Assembly: GCF_003382365.1 (NCBI RefSeq)
Contig: NZ_QTSU01000002.1
Coordinates: 1 to 64,000, forward strand
Reading direction: 5' to 3'
DNA: 64,000 nt
From: Lysobacter silvisoli
GTDB taxonomy: Bacteria > Pseudomonadota > Gammaproteobacteria > Xanthomonadales > Xanthomonadaceae
In this document: in pieces, positions 60,440 through 64,000 of the stretch
Position numbering within the stretch: the first letter of the stretch is position 1
Layout of the letters: each line of letters begins with the position of its first letter
Notes under the pieces: generated by a model
Databases searched by the model: none
What the model saw: only the letters and a program-made list of their open reading frames with translations
What the model was told of the DNA's origin: nothing
Position numbers and translations under genes: made by a program

Positions 60440-61303
60440 ATGAGCGTCTGGGCCATCGGCGACCTGCAAGGCTGCTACGACCCCACCCAACGGTTGCTGG
60501 AGCGGATCGGTTTCGATCCCGCCCGCGACACCCTGTGGTTCTGCGGCGACCTGGTCAACCGCGGCGGCCAGTCGCTGGAAACCCTGCGCCTGGTCCACTC
60601 GCTGCGGGCCAACAGCGTAGTGGTGCTGGGCAACCACGACCTGTCGCTGCTGGCCATCGGCGAGCGCCGCGAGGAAGAGCAGCGCAAGGTCAATCCCGAC
60701 CTGCAGCGCATCGTGCTGGCCGAGGACCGCGACGAACTGCTGGGCTGGCTGCGCATGCAGAAGCTGGTGCACACCGACCGCAAGCTGGGCTGGATGATGG
60801 TGCACGCCGGCCTGGCGCCGAAGTGGACCACCCAGCTGGCCGAGCGCCACGCGCGCGAAGTCGAGGAGCGCCTGCACAGCGACCAGTACCCGCGCCTGCT
60901 CAAGAACATGTACGGCGACCGCCCGGCCTGGAACCCCAAGCTGGCCGGGATCGACCGTCACCGCGCGATCATCAACATCTTCACCCGCCTGCGCTATTGC
61001 ACCCCGCGCGGCCGCATCGCGTTCGAGGACAAGGGCAGCCCCGGCACCCAGCCGGCCGGCCTCTACCCCTGGTACGAAGTGCCCGGCCGGGTCGAGCGCG
61101 ACCTCAAGATCGTCTGCGGCCACTGGTCCACCCTGGGCCTGTTCGTCGGCCACGGCGTGCACGCCATCGACACCGGCGCGGTCTGGGGCGGCAAGCTCAC
61201 CGCGCTGCAGTTGGACACCGACGAGCTGCGCATCGTCCAGGTGCCCGGCCGCGACGTGCCGGCCAACCCGCCCAAACCGCGGCCGACCCGGCCCAGCGCA
61301 TGA
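60440..61303 (+). CDS. apaH: Symmetrical bis(5'-nucleosyl)-tetraphosphatase
   Basis: The 287-residue metallophosphatase has GDLQGCYD, GDLVNRGGQS and LGNHDLSLL, the metal-binding motifs of PPP-type phosphatases. It cleaves Ap4A to two ADP. It overlaps the DUF1287 gene in ATGA. Confidence 0.97.
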   Translation: MSVWAIGDLQGCYDPTQRLLERIGFDPARDTLWFCGDLVNRGGQSLETLRLVHSLRANSVVVLGNHDLSLLAIGERREEEQRKVNPDLQRIVLAEDRDELLGWLRMQKLVHTDRKLGWMMVHAGLAPKWTTQLAERHAREVEERLHSDQYPRLLKNMYGDRPAWNPKLAGIDRHRAIINIFTRLRYCTPRGRIAFEDKGSPGTQPAGLYPWYEVPGRVERDLKIVCGHWSTLGLFVGHGVHAIDTGAVWGGKLTALQLDTDELRIVQVPGRDVPANPPKPRPTRPSA

Positions 61304-61983
61304 GCCGGGCGGCGGCCGCGTGGCAACGCGCAGTCGCCGTGCTGGCGCTGGCCGCGGCGTGCAGCGCCTGCGGCGAGCGTGCGCCCACCGCGCAGGCGCC
61401 GGCGACCGCGCCGACGGCCGCAAAGCGGGCGCCGCCCGCGCCCGCGGTCCCCACCCATCCGCTGGTACGCGCCGCGCGCGCGCAGGTCGGCGTGGTGAAC
61501 TACTACGATCCGACTTACGTGCGCCTGGACTACCCCGGCGGCGACGTCGCCGCCGACCGCGGCGTATGCACCGACGTGGTCATCCGCGCGCTGCGCACCC
61601 AGGGCCTGGACCTGCAGCAGGCGCTGCACGAAGACATGCGCGCGAACTTCGCCCGCTACCCGCAAAGCTGGGGCGCGCGCGGCACCGACCGCAACATCGA
61701 CCACCGCCGCGTGCCCAACCTGCGCCGCTGGTTCGAACGCCAGCGCTGGCAACTGCCCGCCAGCGAACGCGCCGCCGACTACCAGCCCGGCGACTTCGTC
61801 ACCTGGGACCTGGGCAACGGCGTCCCCCACATCGGCATCGTCTCCGACCGCAAATCCTGGGAAGGCGACCCGCTGATCCTGCACAACATGTCGCGCGGGA
61901 CGGAGGAAGGAGATTTGTTGTTCGTGTATCCGATCACCGGGCATTACCGACCGAAGTTGGAGACGGTGGCTAGCGTTCGGTAG
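61300..61983 (+). CDS. DUF1287 lipoprotein
   Basis: The 227-residue precursor has a hydrophobic N terminus with a lipobox-like AACSAC and an Ala/Pro-rich linker. The DUF1287 domain (about 55-220) shows YYDPTYVRLDYPGGDV, GVCTDVVIRALR and DYQPGDFVTWDL. The last parts with Cys and His (VPHIGIVSD) suggest an NlpC/P60-like cysteine hydrolase, possibly acting on cell wall; this is inferred. It is coupled to apaH. Confidence 0.85.
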   Translation: MSRAAAAWQRAVAVLALAAACSACGERAPTAQAPATAPTAAKRAPPAPAVPTHPLVRAARAQVGVVNYYDPTYVRLDYPGGDVAADRGVCTDVVIRALRTQGLDLQQALHEDMRANFARYPQSWGARGTDRNIDHRRVPNLRRWFERQRWQLPASERAADYQPGDFVTWDLGNGVPHIGIVSDRKSWEGDPLILHNMSRGTEEGDLLFVYPITGHYRPKLETVASVR

Positions 61984-62024
61984 CGGCATGACTAGGCGGG
62001 CGTCGCGAGCTGCGGCTGCGCGCG

Positions 62025-62460
62025 CCCTCACCCCAACCCGCACCCCGGCCCGACCGCACAGCGGTCGGGCGTTCAGTGCAGCGCGAGCCCATGGCTCGCA
62101 AGCGCTGCCCCTCACCCCGTGAACGGGAGAGGGGCTAAAGCACAAGCGGCGCCGGATGCATCCCCTCTCCCGTTTACGGGAGAGGGTTAGGGTGAGGGGG
62201 TGAGCGCGCGGCGCGAATGCTCTTGACCCTCGCTCGGGCCCCGAACTCGCCGTCCCAACAGCAGACCCGGAGGGCGGCGCACAGGAAGTGCGCCGTTTTC
62301 CGCTCGGGCAGGAGGCCCGATCGGAAAATCCCCGCGCACGCATCGCTCTCGCAGGGGAGCTCTGTCCAAGGACAGCGTTTTTCTTTGGTGACTTTCTTTT
62401 GACGCTTATCAAAAGAAAGTGACCCGGCCGCTTGCGGACGGAAGCGGTTGCTGTTGCTCC
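62025..62460 (+). repeat. Composite structured repeat, copy D, with compensatory stem changes
   Basis: The left module is as in copies B and C. In the right module, stem 1 is GGCGCAC-AGGAA-GTGCGCC (62276-62294). Stem 2 is TTTTCCG..CGGGC-AGGAG-GCCCG..CGGAAAA (62296-62328), differing from copies A and B on both sides so that pairing is kept. An extra CTGTCC-AA-GGACAG hairpin lies near 62361-62374 and the CTTTCTTTTGA stem follows. It lies between convergent genes. Confidence 0.85.
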
Positions 62461-62492
62461 TGAGCAAAGGCGAAGAGCAAATCCCCCTCAAT

Positions 62493-62510
62493 CCCCCTCA
62501 ACAAAGGGGG
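62493..62510. repeat. CCCCC..GGGGG hairpin repeat
   Basis: CCCCC, TCAACAAA and GGGGG form a hairpin that is the reverse complement, but for one loop base, of the unit at 23632-23649. Confidence 0.6.
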
Positions 62511-62552
62511 AAGACAAGCAAAGGCGGAAGCAGGGGAAATGAGGGTTGCGAC

Positions 62553-62655
62553 GTAGGTGCGGATTCGCGGTCGCAGCTTGCGCAGCTCCTACAGGGAGCT
62601 CGAAAGGCTTGTCGCAGATGTGGACTCGCGGTCGCGGCTTACGCCGCTCCTACCC
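62553..62655. repeat. REP-like GTAGGAGC palindromes, cluster D
   Basis: Two units (62553-62596 and 62621-62655) match those after copies A and B. With copy D they fill the 736 bases between the DUF1287 gene and folA; no gene is seen there. Confidence 0.75.
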
Positions 62656-62719
62656 CAAAGCGAACGGCGCTGTGGGGTGTGGGACTCAGCTCTACCGCAG
62701 GGTAGCCAAGGCTGTGCGC

Positions 62720-63226
62720 CTATGCGTCCATCCCCAGCCGCGCGTAGTCCACGAACTCGAACGCATGTGCATGGCGCTCGTCCGCCGCATGCGCCTGACG
62801 CCCCAGCACCCGCCATTCCTGCTCGTCGAAACGCGGGAAGTACGCGTCCGCCCCTGCGACTTCCGTGTCCACATAAGTCAGATGCAGATGCGTCGCCACC
62901 GGCAGGCACAGCGCATAGATCTCGCCGCCGCCGATCACGCACAGCTCCGTAGCGCCCTCGGCGCGGGCCAGGTCCAGCGCCTGCGCCACCGACTCCAGCG
63001 CCTGCATGCCCTCGAACGGCACCTGGCCCGAACGCGTGAGCACTAGGTTGCGCCGGCCCGGCAGCGCACGGCCCAGCGACTGCGCGGTCTTGCGGCCCAT
63101 CAGCACCGGCTTGCCCAGGGTCAGCGCCTTGAAGCGCTTGAGATCGTTCGGCAGCCGCCAGGGCAGTTCGTTGCCGCGGCCGATGCCGCGCGCGCGGTCC
63201 AGCGCCGCGATCAGCGATACGCGCAT
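62720..63226 (-). CDS. folA: Dihydrofolate reductase
   Basis: The 168-residue enzyme starts at the ATG 63226, overlapping the DoxX gene stop; a GTG one codon earlier is possible. LIAALDRARGIGRGNELPWRLPNDL, seen in parts, and VLMGRKTAQSLGR plus VIGGGEIY are the substrate- and NADPH-binding motifs. It makes tetrahydrofolate. In E. coli folA follows apaH on the same strand; here it is nearby but convergent. Confidence 0.97.
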   Translation of the reverse strand: MRVSLIAALDRARGIGRGNELPWRLPNDLKRFKALTLGKPVLMGRKTAQSLGRALPGRRNLVLTRSGQVPFEGMQALESVAQALDLARAEGATELCVIGGGEIYALCLPVATHLHLTYVDTEVAGADAYFPRFDEQEWRVLGRQAHAADERHAHAFEFVDYARLGMDA

Positions 63227-63663
63227 CACGGCCTACGCCGCCAGACGCGGTCCAGCGAATAGCGGCCCGGGCCTGCGAACATCAGGCACAGACCCGAAGC
63301 GACCAGGATCAAGGCCGGGAACGCGCCGGGGTACGGCAGCTTGGAATCCACCATCCACACCGCGACGGTGAAATTGATCGCCACCACCAGGCCGGCGAAA
63401 CGCGTGCACAGGCCCAACACCAGGGCCAGGCCGCCGAAGAACTGACCGATCACCGACAGCACCGCACAGAACAGCGGGAACGGAAAACCGTGGTGGACCA
63501 TGAAGTCGCGGAACTCCAGCATCCGCGCCCACGAGAACACGTTGTCCTGGGTCATTAACATCAGATGCGCGCCCACCGCCACACGCAGGATCAGCAGGCC
63601 CAGGTCGGCGCGGCGCGCGCAGGCGTCCTCGACCGCGTTGTGCCACTTGGCTATCGCCAGCAT
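63226..63663 (-). CDS. DoxX-family membrane protein
   Basis: The 145-residue protein has four hydrophobic helices (about 20-40, 60-80, 85-105, 112-132). The first is LGLLILRVAVGAHLML and the second contains FGGLALVLGLCTRFAGL, typical of DoxX/DoxD-like quinone-associated proteins. The role is unknown. It overlaps folA by one base and likely shares its transcript. Confidence 0.9.
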   Translation of the reverse strand: MLAIAKWHNAVEDACARRADLGLLILRVAVGAHLMLMTQDNVFSWARMLEFRDFMVHHGFPFPLFCAVLSVIGQFFGGLALVLGLCTRFAGLVVAINFTVAVWMVDSKLPYPGAFPALILVASGLCLMFAGPGRYSLDRVWRRRP

Positions 63664-63683
63664 TCGGCCACCTCGCTAAGGAA

Positions 63684-63710
63684 GGCGCCGCCGCATGCGG
63701 CAGCGGCGCC
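63684..63710 (-). terminator. Hairpin terminator of the DUF2059-like gene
   Basis: GGCGCCGC and GCGGCGCC form an 8-bp stem (with inner alternatives) nine bases past the stop codon at 63719. On the minus strand TTCCTTA follows. The DoxX gene starts just after, so read-through may be common. Confidence 0.55.
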
Positions 63711-63718
63711 GGGCAGGC

Positions 63719-64000
63719 TTACTTCTTCTTGCAGGTCAGCATGACCGGTACCAGCTTGGTGACCATGTCGGTCATCATCGCCTGGAACGCCGGCGCCTGG
63801 TCCATCTTGTCGGTCATCTGGTCGATCGCGCGCTCCACGTCCACGTTCGCGGCCTGGCTGTGTTCCAGGAAGGACTTGCCGGCCGGCGTGGCGACGAAGG
63901 CCAGGAACGCGTCCAGGTCGGCCTGGCTCAGGCGCTTGCGCATCGCGTCCTTGATTTCCGCTTCCAGCTCGGGCGAGTGGAAGTACTCGCTGATCGCCTT
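63719..64000 (-). CDS. DUF2059-like protein (5' end outside window)
   Basis: The last 93 residues are seen, from KAISEYFHSPELEAE to the Lys-rich end VMLTCKKK. The helical pattern LSQADLDAFLAFVATPAGKSFLE fits DUF2059, a family of mostly exported helical proteins of unknown function. The start, and any signal peptide, lie beyond the window. Confidence 0.7.
   Translation of the reverse strand, partial: KAISEYFHSPELEAEIKDAMRKRLSQADLDAFLAFVATPAGKSFLEHSQAANVDVERAIDQMTDKMDQAPAFQAMMTDMVTKLVPVMLTCKKK

Overview
The window is about 70% G+C, densely coded DNA from a member of the Xanthomonadaceae, most likely Lysobacter or a close relative. Several things point there: a tandem cluster of secreted S8 proteases with C-terminal P domains, a large TonB-dependent receptor, CRP/Clp-type palindromes upstream of protease genes, the gene order lptD-surA-pdxA-rsmA-apaG-apaH, and intergenic repeats built of CTCACCCC/GGGAGAGG and GTAGGAGC hairpins. 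Genus is inferred from gene content, not from a database match. No rRNA, tRNA, CRISPR array, insertion sequence or phage gene was recognised.

Layout. 1-10 kb: four subtilisin-family proteases on the minus strand (the first cut by the window edge), with a small lipoprotein made only of an I9-type propeptide domain between the first two. Each has its own signal peptide and long leader; three have visible intrinsic terminators. 10-19 kb: sufT, a MocR/PdxR-type regulator divergent from a TonB-dependent receptor, an AraC regulator, a four-helix membrane protein and a cytochrome P460. 19-25 kb: proton-translocating transhydrogenase genes, with pntAB-pntB separated from pntAA by an opposite-strand ECF sigma factor cassette. 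25-32 kb: DUF1631 protein, nitroreductase, 5'-3' exonuclease, NUDIX hydrolase, proline iminopeptidase and prmC. 32-38 kb: a secreted GH18-like/PKD/F5-8C protein, then an oxidative-stress block (ahpD, ahpC, divergent oxyR with a good OxyR operator, msrA). 38-47 kb: apt, glnS, a Cys-rich lipoprotein, a deaminase, rlmM, an EF-hand protein, a zincin and an MFS transporter. 47-52 kb: two ubiquinone-pathway flavin hydroxylases and a probable cobalamin salvage pair (BtuM-like transporter plus PduO-type adenosyltransferase), then an HDAC-like hydrolase. 52-64 kb: S9 peptidase, the lptD-surA-pdxA-rsmA-apaG-apaH run, a DUF1287 lipoprotein, convergent folA, a DoxX protein and a partial DUF2059-like protein.

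The most unusual non-coding signal is a composite repeat found in full near 18.8, 37.7 and 62.0 kb and in a deleted form near 44.3 kb. Its second half folds into successive hairpins whose loops carry CAGGANG, the motif of CsrA/RsmA-binding RNAs. Between copies, several stem positions change on both sides so that pairing is kept. This suggests a dispersed family of structured RNAs, possibly RsmA-binding; it is a hypothesis from sequence alone.
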